Positions 45,151 to 54,393 of a DNA stretch of 64,000 bases are shown here, in pieces (position 1 is the first letter of the stretch; each line of letters begins with the position of its first letter). The stretch comes from Emydura subglobosa (taxonomy: Eukaryota; Chordata; Testudines; Chelidae): NCBI GenBank assembly GCA_007922225.1, contig ML679973.1, positions 6,610,597 to 6,674,596 of the forward strand, read 5' to 3'. The notes beneath the pieces are model-generated. The model had not been told where the DNA came from and did not search any database. It was given only the letters and a program-made list of their open reading frames with translations. Position numbers and translations under genes: made by a program.

Positions 45151-45690
45151 CGGGGGGGGGAAGCAAATAGGGATGTTTTACATGAGTCAGCTAGATTCAG
45201 CCGATCTAAAGCCAGGAAGTGAGTGTCGGAACTGCAGTGGGCTACAGGGACAACTGCACAGTGAAATTTGATCTCCTAGTTGAGGGTGACTGCCCTAGAG
45301 GGAGAATTGATTCACTTCAAATGGCCCGGATTTAAAACTCTGAGCAAAACGGCGAACAGTGGGCTAACAGTAAAAGAAGAAAAAAATGCTAAAAAAAGCC
45401 CTGGAATCAGCTTGGAGGTCATTTATGACTTTGTATTAGAAGCACAGATGGCTCTGTGAGAAGGAAAGCGGAGTTGAAAAAGGAAGCAGAGCTTTCCAAG
45501 TTACATGGAGGAGTGTAGAAGTTTATTAGGGCTAATTAAGCATCTTTTAAAAACTGGGAAATCTGCCCAAAGAGCAGAATTAGACGGGATCACATGGAAT
45601 GGCAGGTGAGGTGTAAATCGGAAAGAAAGAGGTGATCTGAAAACGAGACTGGGGAACTAACAAAAGAGGCTTCAGATCCATTAAAGACAA

Positions 45691-45919
45691 GTGGGCTGTG
45701 TGTGTAACTGTGGGTTGCCTAGAGATCACCAAGGGCCGTCGGAGATTAGGGCAGTAATTAACGAGGATGAGGAAGTCGCCAAGCAAGTCCATGAGGTCTT
45801 TCCATCACTCTTTATAAAAGAGGATTCAAAGATTTATTTTCCAAAGATGCTTTTACCTGAGCAATCAGAGTTAGAGTTTAGTCAGGAGGAAATGCTAGAT
45901 ACTGAACGTTCTTACAGGG
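45691..45919 (+). pseudogene. L3/CR1 LINE relic, linker before reverse transcriptase
   Basis: One frame reads EDEEVAKQVHEVFPSLF followed by IKED, like the LINE linker (edkevAe.ln.yFaSVFt.ed) that precedes the reverse transcriptase. It runs until the hAT-like MITE inserts at 45920. No function is retained. Confidence 0.65.
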
Positions 45920-46225
45920 CAGGGGTGGCCAAACTTACTGACCTTCCAAGCTGCATACAATTTTCAGAAGTTTGAGAGCCAGGGCGTACCTGCTGGGGCT
46001 AGAGGCTTCAGTCCTGCGGCATGTTGTGGCTAGGGCTTCAGTCCTGCAGGAAAAATGGCCTCGGGGCTACAGCCCTGGGCTACAGCCCCAAAACCCTTTC
46101 CCCAATGGGCAGATGCCTCTAACTCCACCACCCTGCACCGGTCTGGTAAGTGGAGAATGGCGGGAGTGTGGGGGTTCTGTGAGCCGCACTTTAACTGTAA
46201 AGGAGACGCAGTTTGGCCACCCCTG
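45920..46225. mobile_element. hAT-like MITE with perfect 16-bp inverted ends
   Basis: Left end caggggtggccaaact (45920-45935) is the exact reverse complement of agtttggccacccctg (46210-46225). Length 306 bp. The adjoining 8-mers ttacaggg and ttatatgc match at 5 of 8, as for a decayed 8-bp hAT duplication. The interior has repeated ggcttcagtcctgc and ctacagccc words. No transposase. Confidence 0.85.
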
Positions 46226-46440
46226 TTATATGCCCTCCAGCATTGTAGTATCTGAGCGCCTCACAATCTTTAATACCTTTATCTCACTGTGAGGCAGGGC
46301 AGTATCCCCATTTTACAGATGCCCATTTTACTGAGGCGCAGAAAGACTAAGTGACTTGCTCAAGGTCACACAAGAAGCCTGGAGACAAGCAGGGCATTGA
46401 GCCCAGGCCTCCTGAGTATCAGGTTAGAGCCCTAACATAA
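46226..46440 (-). repeat. MIR-type SINE
   Basis: Contains gcctcacaatctttaatacc, gtatccccattttacagatg, agtgacttgctcaaggtcac and cattgagcccaggcctcctg. Reverse complement of MIR, with its 5' head at the right. Confidence 0.9.
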
Positions 46441-46469
46441 TTGGATCAGCCTTTTTTTGTTAAACAAGT

Positions 46470-46541
46470 TACCCAAAATGGTGCCTGAACCCACAACCCT
46501 AAGATTAAAGGTTCATGCTCTGGCACCTGCGCTTAGTGGGC
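46470..46541 (-). pseudogene. tRNA-Lys-like pseudogene
   Basis: Read on the minus strand from 46541, the 72 nt resemble tRNA-Lys along their length. They start GCCCACTAAG, continue with CAGAGCATGAACCTTTAATC (anticodon-arm region, TTT at the anticodon position) and TTAGGGTTGTGGGTTCAGGC (variable and T arm), and end ATTTTGGGTA. The D-arm and acceptor are damaged and the B box GTTCAGGC is off-consensus (GWTCRANNC), so it is unlikely to be active. An A-rich stretch (acaaaaaaagg) follows on the 3' side. This fits a retrocopied tRNA or the head of a tRNA-derived SINE. Confidence 0.65.
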
Positions 46542-46794
46542 AACAAAGTGTTCCCTTTGGGTTGTATCACAGAGGAGCACGCTGTTCACACCAACTGGAC
46601 TTGGGTTAGGAAGAAGAAAAGAAAGAAAAGCAGATCCTACATGTGCCACCCAACCCCATCTACCACCTCTTAGACCCAAAGATTCCTGAGCGGCATATGG
46701 TTCTTTGAGAGTTATGGGATGTTGCCGTCTAGAGGGGTGGCTCCAGGAAGTTTCTCCAATCCAAGTGGATAATGCGTCACCGTGGCTTCAAAGT

Positions 46795-47285
46795 TGCAGA
46801 TCTTGTGTATGCCATACACCCACATTTATCCGAATGACCTGAGGGACAGCTGAAACTTTTGGATAACCGGGCAATCAGCTAAACAGAAGTGCTATTTTGC
46901 GCTGCAGTTTCACTGGTATAGAAATACAGAGAACAAAGGAAGTAATGTCAGTGTTTGCTTAATAGTTTGTGCTTTATTAAAGAATAAAAACCAACTTTGA
47001 GTTTATTAAAACATCAGAATTGTATTAAAATTATGTCCACAGTGGTTTTAATACAAGTTAGGTGTTTTAATAAACTCAGTAAAGTTGTTTCATTATTCTT
47101 TAATGAAGTACAAAGTATTAAGCATTAAAACAACAAAGCTGTTGATTAGTGCTAACAGGAGCTAAGAGGCTAATTGACAAGTCATTAGTGGGTGATAGGG
47201 CTACTTGGGGGATATACTGTGAATTTGGATAACAAGGATTTTCCTGTAAAGGGAATTCAGATAACTGGAATTATACTGTAATTCC
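46795..47285. mobile_element. palindromic MITE, possibly Tigger/pogo-like
   Basis: The outer parts carry GTTATCC/GGATAAC-type words: atttatccgaatgacc and ttttggataaccgggc on the left, tttggataacaaggattttc, ttcagataactgg and tatactgta on the right. Tigger/pogo ends are rich in such words. The centre is a long hairpin (46956-47124). Outer arms match only in part, so exact ends are uncertain. No ORF. Confidence 0.45.
46956..47124. repeat. long hairpin (about 75-bp arms, 15-nt loop)
   Basis: Left arm 46956-47030 and right arm 47046-47124 are inverted copies. Shared segments, in order, include tgcttaata, attaaagaata, caacttt, gagtttattaaaaca and ttgtattaaaa. About nine in ten bases pair by eye, with a few small gaps. 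The loop is ttatgtccacagtgg. If transcribed, either strand would fold into a long hairpin. Confidence 0.9.
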
Positions 47286-47340
47286 ACGGAAAGGGATGAT
47301 AGATACACGCAAAGCATTTTATTATTCTAATTGTTGTTGT

Positions 47341-47530
47341 TACCCAAAGTTATGGATCAGTTTGAGAAACTCAAATGCAGTAAATCACTGAGACTAGCTA
47401 GTGTTAGTCTGAGGCTCTGAAGTAAATAATGCATGAAATATAGCGATAACAACAGCTGGTGACAGATTCTTAAAAACAGCAGCTCTTCCTAACGAGTGCA
47501 AAGTTGCTAATAACAGGGACAGACTTTGTG
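47341..47530 (+). pseudogene. L3/CR1 LINE relic, start of reverse transcriptase
   Basis: One frame reads EKLKCSKSLRLASVSLRL then LKNSSSS and RVQSC. This tracks the LINE pattern of conserved residues (l..LK.sKSpG.D.i..rvLKe ... iFn.Sl.tg.vP). Stops interrupt it. Confidence 0.5.
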
Positions 47531-47599
47531 AGAAGCATGCTATGCGCCTCAATTAGTCATTGGGAGATCAGCCTCTCCCAGGTCCAGTAGTGCCTATTT

Positions 47600-47860
47600 T
47601 TAGGAGAGGGATGACAATTCTGTGGATAAAGAATGGGACTGGTGGCCAGGATCCATGCACTCGTTTTCCAGCTTGGAGACAAACTCATTGTGAGGAAGTC
47701 ATTTCCCATCTCTTTCCCTTCCCCCTCTGTGAAATGATGCCAGTAATGCACTGCCTCCTAGGGATGGGTGGATGTAAATTCATGTTTGCAAGGTGCTTTG
47801 AGATCCTTGGATGAGCAAGGACACAGACATGCAAATACCCATTATTTTTAAAAATAAGCC
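47600..47860 (+). repeat. MIR-type SINE inside the LINE
   Basis: Contains gaatgggactggtggccagg, ttttccagcttggagacaaa, atttcccatctctttccctt, tgatgccagtaatgcactgc and tgcaaggtgctttgagatcc. Plus orientation; the middle is degraded. The LINE reading resumes straight after it. Confidence 0.7.
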
Positions 47861-48225
47861 AAAGGACATCCTGAGGATTGCAAGCCTGTGAGCTTCCTCT
47901 CAGTTCCAGCCAAACGGATTGAGAAGCTAATTAAAGACAGAGTTTTACAACACTTGGATAAGTATAACATCAATCCAGTGTGGCTTCCATAAGGGAAAAT
48001 TGTGTCTCTCTGAGCTGAGATTTTTTTTTTACGTTCATAAAATTGGAGAGAAAGGTGATCCGCAGCAGACGTAATGTACTTTGATTTTCATAAAGCTTTT
48101 GATAAGGTCCTTCATACAAAATTATTAAGGGAAATAAATAGCCATGGGATAGGGGCAAGGTCTTGCATGGATTAAAAATCAGTTAAGCATTAGGAAACAA
48201 AGAGCAGTAAAGAACACTTGCCTCC
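47861..48225 (+). pseudogene. L3/CR1 LINE relic, central reverse transcriptase
   Basis: One frame reads SVPAKRIEKLIKDRVLQHL, and a second frame reads MYFDFHKAFDKVLHTKLL at about 48075-48128. These are the LINE reverse-transcriptase blocks that precede and include the first catalytic aspartate (DFhKAFD). The frame changes between them, so coding is lost. Confidence 0.8.
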
Positions 48226-48639
48226 TTAGCATGGAGAGAAGTTAATAGTGGGAGTCAGTAGTCAGAGCAGGGTTGTTTAATCCTCTCTGCAGTACATGGA
48301 CAGCATGTTGGTAGTGTAGTGATGTCTCTGAGCTGTTTTGATTGGTAAAAACCACAGAGGATTGTAAAAAACTCCAGCAGTCTTTTTGAGCAGGCGCCAA
48401 CCTGCTCTACAAGCACCGTCCATCTACTGTGGGGGGGTCCAAATTCTCCCCTTCCTGAGTTTAGTTTCGTTAACAAAGACATCAATAATATGATAATATA
48501 GCTTCTCCCTAGGCTTGGCTGGTCCTAGGGTTCCTCCCTCTGAACTGCTCACCTCCTAGTTCCTCTCATCCAAAGAGCCCCTGACAGCCAGGTGGAAAAA
48601 CAAGTCAGCTGCTTCAATGAGTCAGCAGGGTCTAAAGGA
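48226..48639. other. unassigned insert within the LINE
   Basis: About 410 bp that interrupt the reverse-transcriptase reading. No ends, target duplication or family recognised. Confidence 0.4.
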
Positions 48640-48945
48640 CCCCAGCGGGTTTAGGAAGCAGGTATGAAATGAAATATAATGTGCATGAGTATAAGGTAAT
48701 GCAGACTGCAGAAATAGTGTCAGCTTCAATTGTACATTGATGGGGTCTGAGCTCACCAGCACCTTGGAGGAAAGAGACTTGGGAGTCATGGTGAGTAACT
48801 CGCTAAAAGCTTCTTCACTGAATAGCGAGAATTACAAAAGCAATAGGGTTCCTTCAAGGGATAAAAAACACAATAGAAAATATTCTGCAAATAGCGTTAT
48901 CTTGAACACAGGTTAAACCCTTCTTTAGGGCACCGTATAGAATTA
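48640..48945 (+). pseudogene. L3/CR1 LINE relic, thumb region
   Basis: Readable pieces: MKYNVHEYKVMQ (usual KCkVlhlg block) and ETWESW, then ITKAIGFLQGIKNTIEN and a PFFRAPYRI-like end. This is the LINE segment after the FADD box; the FADD box itself is missing, probably lost with the insert at 48226-48639. Confidence 0.6.
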
Positions 48946-49159
48946 CCTGAGGGCAGTGAAGCCTGGTTAGTAATCCGGTGAGATTTACCTAAAAGGAGAG
49001 TCTGGAAGCTGCAGTCAGTTGGACCAAACAGGATTGTTTATTGCAACAAACTCTACAAGCTCCATTTTCTCCCTTTTCATTTCTCCTTTCCTTTCCTTTG
49101 CCTAAGCTCCCCCTAGTGTTCTCAAGTGTGCATTACATTTTCTCACTTCTGGTCTGTTC
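48946..49159. other. unassigned insert within the LINE
   Basis: About 210 bp, pyrimidine-rich at 49060-49105. No family recognised. Confidence 0.35.
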
Positions 49160-49500
49160 TGTTAGCCTGAGGTATGGCAGAGAGATTGCAAAACCTGGGA
49201 TTACTTAGCTTCCAGAAAGAGAAGAGCTAAAGGGAGTTTAACTGAGTTATATAGGCTAATGAAGGGTACAGTGAAAGCTGATCGTTCCCTCCTTTGTATG
49301 TTGTCCCATAATGCTAGAACAAGAGGTCACTCTGAGATGCTAACGGCAGCTTAATTTAGATCATATGCAAAGAGATGCTTTTTCACACAGCAGGTAGTCA
49401 GTCTGTGAAATCCACACTGCCTCAGGAGGTCAGAAAGTCAAATTCTGCAGAAGGATTTTTAAAGGACCTAGGTAATTTTTACAAACTAAATTAACTACTA
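49160..49500 (+). pseudogene. L3/CR1 LINE relic, 3' end
   Basis: Reads gagattgcaaaacctgggat, ttacttagcttccagaaaga, then agaacaagaggtcactctga and tttttcacacagcaggtagt, matching the L3-type C-terminal and 3' region (LfsLqkrr, nargsh). A clean 3' end is not visible. Confidence 0.65.
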
Positions 49501-49504
49501 TTAT

Positions 49505-49765
49505 TTATACCACAGTAACACATACAGACCCGAGCCAGTGGGGTTTCATTGTGTCAGATATTGTACAAACAAATAGTAGGAGACAGCCCTTGCCCAAAAT
49601 TGCTTACAGTCTAAATAGACATTGGGAAATTTATCATGCACATTTGAGGAACAGAACAATTAAGTGACTTGTCCAAGGTCACACCGGAAGTTTGCAGCAG
49701 AACTGGGAACTAAACAGGTTTCCTAAGTCCCAGACCAGTGCCTTAAACACAAAGCCATACTTCAT
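49505..49765 (-). repeat. MIR-type SINE with L2-like tail
   Basis: Contains tattgtacaaacaaatagta, gacagcccttgcccaaaatt, agtgacttgtccaaggtcac and gcagcagaactgggaactaa. Minus orientation, nearly full. Confidence 0.85.
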
Positions 49766-49984
49766 CTCTTCACTGATATCAAGTTAAGATCCAAATCTCC
49801 AACTTTCAAAAGTGGAGGGGTGTTTGGACAGATGGCTATTATAATGTAACCACAAAGCTCTGCTTTCAAGCTGTAAAGTCAGGACTGTTTAATCTGACTT
49901 TTAAGAGGGAAAAAAACAGAAAAGCTTCTACTGCATTTTAACTGATGAGACTGTTTGCAAATGATCTAAAGTCTCTGTATGATC

Positions 49985-50590
49985 CTGGGATGAGTTCCCT
50001 CTCCTGCCATGGTCATGATTACAGGCCTAGCTGCACTTCTGACCCCTTTTTCTGGTTTCTCTGAGGGCACTCACTCAGGTCTCGTGCCTTTACCTCTCCT
50101 AGGGTAGAATTTCACAATTCTCCAACTGGGCTGCAGTACCCTGCATACTAACCATGCCTACTCAGCAGGGCGGACTGGGTTATGACACCTGTGGGTCTTC
50201 CCTTCAGGAGCCTCTAACCGGTGGACTAACAAAGACCCAAACAGCCTTCTTAAAACCAAAGTATTGTTTAATCCTAACAGCAGGAATAAAGCACAATATA
50301 AAATAAAAGGCTTTTTAAAACAAAAAAAGGTCTACACACATCTGTCTTACCACAAGTCTTAAACTGGCCTATTTTACTCTGGACCCCTAACTACCCCTTA
50401 ACTCTTTCTCTCTGTGTTCTTGAGGGGCTGCCTTTAAATCCAGCAAACTTCTTTGTTCTTTCTTCTTGCATGCTTGGACTTGTTGTCCAAAACCAGTTTG
50501 GTGAGCTCCACAGGGGGGTGAGCCAGAGCATTCAAGAAAATGGCTCTTGCATTGTGTCTCAAGTGTTTTCTGCAAAACATATATCAGGAA
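49985..50590. mobile_element. probable LTR fragment of an endogenous retrovirus
   Basis: The block holds ggtcatgattacaggcctag, tgcagtaccctgcatactaa, tcttcccttcaggagcctct and caaagtattgtttaatccta, words that recall an abundant reptilian LTR. No TG..CA ends, target duplication or internal gene is visible, so this rests on recall. Confidence 0.35.
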
Positions 50591-50639
50591 ACTTCCATCT
50601 TCCTCCGAGCACTTCCTGGTAATCCTGCTATTGAATCAA

Positions 50640-51110
50640 CGCAATTTATGTAGACTTGAAACAATTCAATTTTTACCGGTAAAAGTAGGTAAATATCAAT
50701 TTCACCACACACACAAACAAATCAAAAACATATTTCCATCAATAATAGGCAAAATAAGAATAATGCTGCTTGAGAATTTACTAGCATTTGATTTAAGCAT
50801 ATTTACTTTGCATATTTTGACGTGATGTTGACAATTTTTGTTTTAATGATAAAAAGTTTAACTTTTTGACTCTGTGTTCTGTCATTAAATAGTTGTTGGA
50901 TGCCCCCATTATCTGACCCCTCGTAATTTCCCACAACTTTGAAAAAGTAAATACATGAAAAAAATTTAAAAAAAAATTAAAAATAAACATCAATGTTATC
51001 TGTCAAAATTAGATTTTAAAAAATTGAATTCTGCTAAACCTAAATATATGCAAACTGTAAACATCAAAATGACCTGGTCAAGATTCAGTAGTCAAAAATT
51101 ATTCCAGGCA
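50640..51110. repeat. AT-rich block, probable uncharacterised repeat
   Basis: Strongly AT-rich, with a perfect 14-bp palindrome TTTTACCGGTAAAA at 50671-50684 and A/T runs at 50955-50990. The style is that of a dispersed reptilian repeat, but ends are not seen. ORFs at 50547-50993 are chance. Confidence 0.4.
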
Positions 51111-51415
51111 GCGCCAAGTCTGTCACAGCCACAGTAGTCCTCCAGCTATCCCACCTCCTTTTCACATTCCCATTGTTTGTACCTGCCTTAAACTCAGACT
51201 TTGTTTTAAAAAAGTCACCCAGGTTTTTTTTTCTCTTATTGCTTTCTCTGTTCCTCTGACAAACAGTTCCACAATAGAACAAACAAGCCAGGCAGGAGAG
51301 GTTCAGGCACAGGGGAATTTGTGTTGGAACTGAATACATACATACATACTTTTCTTGGTTAAATCTTCTGATACTCAAACATAAACGGGAAGATTGTGAA
51401 AAAGGCCCCTCTCGA

Positions 51416-51439
51416 ACGCGCGCGTGTGCACACACACAC
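51416..51439. repeat. alternating purine-pyrimidine tract (Z-DNA-prone)
   Basis: A 24-bp perfect alternation beginning acgcgcgcgtg and ending cacacacac. It combines CG and CA steps, the strongest Z-DNA formers. A (CATA)n scrap lies at 51336-51350. Confidence 0.85.
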
Positions 51440-51892
51440 TCTCCCTCTCTCACAATCACACACTTTATATCTCACAGTCGTCTCAGCCTTCACTATCATA
51501 CTTCCCATGATATCTTTATAATCACCAGATAGGTGTATGTGGCACCAGAGTTCCCAGTAGCCTATTTAGTAGCCAGTCTCCCTCTGTATCTGTACAAGGT
51601 AGAAACGATAGTTAAATGGCCAAAGCACTAAGTCTACAGTTTCTCAACTTTCTGAATCCAATTCAACAGGTTCAGGTTTCCAGTAGAATGAACTCCATCT
51701 CCTATGATTCTGGAGTAAATTGAACAGTGTGTATGTCTCTCTCTGTCTTTCAGATTGAAGCCTTAAAAGCCAGCATTCTGCATAGGCATTAAAGACCCTG
51801 CAGGGCATTTCGTAAGAGTGGGGCTTTCTCATGTTCTTGGCCAAATATGTCTCCTCATAGGGGTCATTCTGGGTGCTGCCTTCCTGAGAGGA
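51440..51892. other. unique sequence, nothing recognised
   Basis: Noncoding, pyrimidine-rich at the left. No gene recognised. Confidence 0.4.
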
Positions 51893-52095
51893 AGTAGAGC
51901 GTAGTAGTTAGGGTGCTAGTCTCAGAGATGAGTTCAAGTCCTTACTCCACACCACAGACTTGGGCAGACCTTGTAAAATGGGAATCCTCCCTGCCTCACA
52001 AGCATGTTGTGAGGATAAATACATGATTGTGAGACACTCAGCTAGTATAGGGATGGGTCCATATAAGTGTCTAAGAAAGAAAGATTTCTGCCTTC
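51893..52095 (+). repeat. MIR-type SINE
   Basis: Contains gtagagcgtagtagttaggg, tgagttcaagtccttactcc, ttgtaaaatgggaatcctcc, gttgtgaggataaatacatg and tccatataagtgtctaagaa. Plus orientation with its tRNA-related head at the left. Confidence 0.85.
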
Positions 52096-52499
52096 TACCC
52101 CAGAGGTGGCTGCATACGTTTGTGAGGAGCGTTGGGACTTTAAGGATGAAGGAAGCCTATAGAAGTGGCAGATCTTTTGATGCTGTGCTTGGTAACTTTC
52201 CAGCAAAGAGAAGATTGAGCATAATGTACCCGTGGCTTGTGCTGAGCTTAGCTGGTGCTTGTGTTTGAACTGGTGCACCCGGCAGGTGACAGAGTGAAGA
52301 GATTATTAATAGGGAATGGGGGCGGGGAGGAGGCATTGAAACAGTTAGGTTCATCTTTGTACGTCTAATTCAGGTTCCACCATTTTGTAGTTTCCCAAAT
52401 CCAACAGCAAACTTTTCTGAAGCGTAACTCATTAAGCTTTAATGCTACTTAAGACAAGGACCTTGCTTGTATGAGGCCATCAAGCACTGATATTGACTA
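52096..52499. other. unique sequence, nothing recognised
   Basis: Noncoding. ORFs at 51960-52354 on both strands have no domain. Confidence 0.4.
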
Positions 52500-52745
52500 T
52501 CCAGGACATTTTTAAGGCTATTTATATCACAATAAAGCCACTTTATTAGCCTCATCCATCAGGAGAGGCCGCATTTTGGCCTGGAAATGACTCTGCTTGA
52601 GTCTCTGGAAAGGAGAGGGGTGAAAAATTATGGGATGCATTATCTCCAATCTCATTTGAAAACTCCTAATTGAAACAACAGACAAGCGAGGTTTATTGCT
52701 TATAAAATAAATGACGGCGGCATTGCTAATCTAGTAATGGCAAGT
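52500..52745. promoter_or_regulatory. candidate conserved noncoding element
   Basis: Unique block with gctatttatatcacaataaa, gccactttattagcctcatc, aactcctaattgaaacaac and aaataaatgacggcggcatt. CAATAAA/TTTATTAG sites (HOX/CDX type) and kept CpGs suggest constraint. Inferred. Confidence 0.4.
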
Positions 52746-52824
52746 GCTGGCTTCTAGCTTATAGAGAGAGAGAGATTGGTTTTCCATGAGGTACCTGGCT
52801 TTGGGACTGGTTGTGGGTTTCACC

Positions 52825-53165
52825 GGTTGGACTGGTGACACAGGATTTCTGTCCTGGGGTAGTCGCACCTCGTGTCTGTGACAAGACTAAGCTGGCAATG
52901 CTTGGTGCATGTGTCCATGACTGGTCCAGGCTGGCAGTATCAGGTGCCTGTGTCAGGATGTACCTGGTATCTGTGGCTGGGCTGGGCTGGTGGTGTTAGG
53001 TGTCAAAGGCTTGGGCAATGTCTTTGAGCAGGAGGGTGATAGCAGATAACTGAGTCTGGGTCATTATGCAGGTATCAGGTACCCATGGTTGTGCAGGCAT
53101 TTACTAGTATCTCTGCCTAAGTAGGCAGTACATGTTTGTGGCTAGGCTGAGCAAGCAGCTCCCAG
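52825..53165 (+). repeat. decayed minisatellite, about 35-40 bp unit
   Basis: A word like GGTGcaTGTGtc..gaCTggtccaGGCTGGCagTatcAG recurs with changes near 52872, 52905, 52944, 52966 and again at 53080-53160 (ggtatcaggtacccatggtt, gtttgtggctaggctgagc). Units vary in length; identity is moderate. Confidence 0.5.
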
Positions 53166-53330
53166 TTCCTCAGTCCTGGCCCTTCCCAGACTTCCTTCTG
53201 GTTTTGTGCTTTCAGCCCCGTACCTGGGAGTAAGCTCCTGGGAATAGCAGTTGCTGAGGTAATGAGACAGCAGGTTAATGTGGCCTGTGGGGGCCTCGGA
53301 GACTGAGCAGTAGCAGGGCTTAAAAGCTGT

Positions 53331-53660
53331 TACAAAGATTTGATAATTAATTGGCTGGGAAATCAGTTTATTTTAATGACTCCAGTTAAATAAAGAAGAG
53401 AGATAAAAGGACTCCAAGCTCCTGGGGTGTTAAACCTCTGTCAGGGAGAGAAAGAGCCTATTACTCGCCTGCTTTTATACCAACAGGGGCTTTTAGATCT
53501 CAAGAAAGCTCTTCAAAAAGGTGGTTGAAATGTTTATCTTCCCTGAATCCCAACGGGCTGGGTTTAAATTCAGAAGTGATGAAATGGACATTATTTATTA
53601 CAAATAATCCATCAGGTGGGGGAGCGGAAAGGTGTAGCCGCCGTGACCTCATGCTTCACC
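53331..53660. promoter_or_regulatory. candidate conserved noncoding elements (two cores)
   Basis: Core 1 at 53335-53400: tttgataattaattggctgg and gtttattttaatgactcc. Core 2 at 53535-53620: tcttccctgaatcccaacgg and acattatttattacaaataa. Dense homeodomain-type sites, no repeat recognised. Inferred. Confidence 0.3.
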
Positions 53661-54224
53661 TCCGGCTGAATACTTATTGCAAAGTGGCATAGGCTGTGGT
53701 TTATCTTAGTTACATACGGCACTGTTGGGAGCAATGTGTGCAGCTCGGTTAACCTCAGTTGTCTTTCCAAGCATCGGCCAATTGGACACTGACATGGAGC
53801 AGCGCCGCTGAGATCCTCTAATAACAGCCCAGCTACCACAAACAATTCATCTGGGGGCTTCCCCTCATCGTGGCCAGTTTGACAGAGTTTTGCACTCCTT
53901 TCCCGGTCTGGGAATTGCAACAGAACTTTCACTAGACCTGAAGGCTCTAGCCACAAAATCTAGGTCTGGGTACAGAATTCCAGTTCTCCCAAGATTCAAG
54001 AGTGTTTTGATCTAAGGTTTCTTCAGTTCAGGCCCATCTCTGCGCAACACCACTAAGGGTTATGGGCTTTCCAGTTCCCTAGGTGCATGACTCTAGTTTG
54101 GTGGTTGTATTTGTCCTAGAGGAAAACAGCAACAAATGTCGTCCACCCTGTCAGAGCAAAAAGAGAAAGGAGGAGAAAGCGAGAGAGCATTTGACTTTGA
54201 GATAAGGAAAGAGGAGTCAGAAAA
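53661..54224. other. unique sequence, nothing certain
   Basis: Noncoding. 53950-54030 (ctaggtctgggtacagaatt, ttcttcagttcaggccc) might be a further scrap of the dispersed repeat. The ORF at 53612-53956 (-) has no domain. Confidence 0.35.
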
Positions 54225-54393
54225 CCTGATTCTCCACTGCCTTGAGACTCTCGTCGTCATTTGCACCTGTGCAAAGTGAGTGGGAAATGCTACTAAATTG
54301 GAAGTCTTGCTCACACCAGATGTGGAAGTGTTTTGCGCTCATTTGACACCGTGGTAGATAATGACACAAAATGCAAGGCAGTGGGGGAATCGG
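54225..54393. mobile_element. palindromic MITE, CTGATTC family
   Basis: Left end cctgattctccactgccttg. Right end reverse-complemented ccgattcccccactgccttg, about 17 of 20 matching. Inner arms tcatttgcacctgtgc and tcattatctaccacgg also pair in part. Same family as 25691-25870. Confidence 0.75.

Larger units (their letters stand above)
45220..49500 (+). mobile_element. old L3/CR1-type LINE broken by nested insertions
   Basis: Pieces of one LINE occur in the right order on the plus strand: inter-domain region (45220-45919), start of the reverse transcriptase (47341-47530), central reverse transcriptase (47861-48225), thumb region (48640-48945) and 3' part (49160-49500). Between them lie a hAT-like MITE, MIR copies, a tRNA-like pseudogene, a palindromic element and two unassigned inserts. 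It is heavily mutated and much older than the CR1 at 10.4 kb. Confidence 0.7.
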
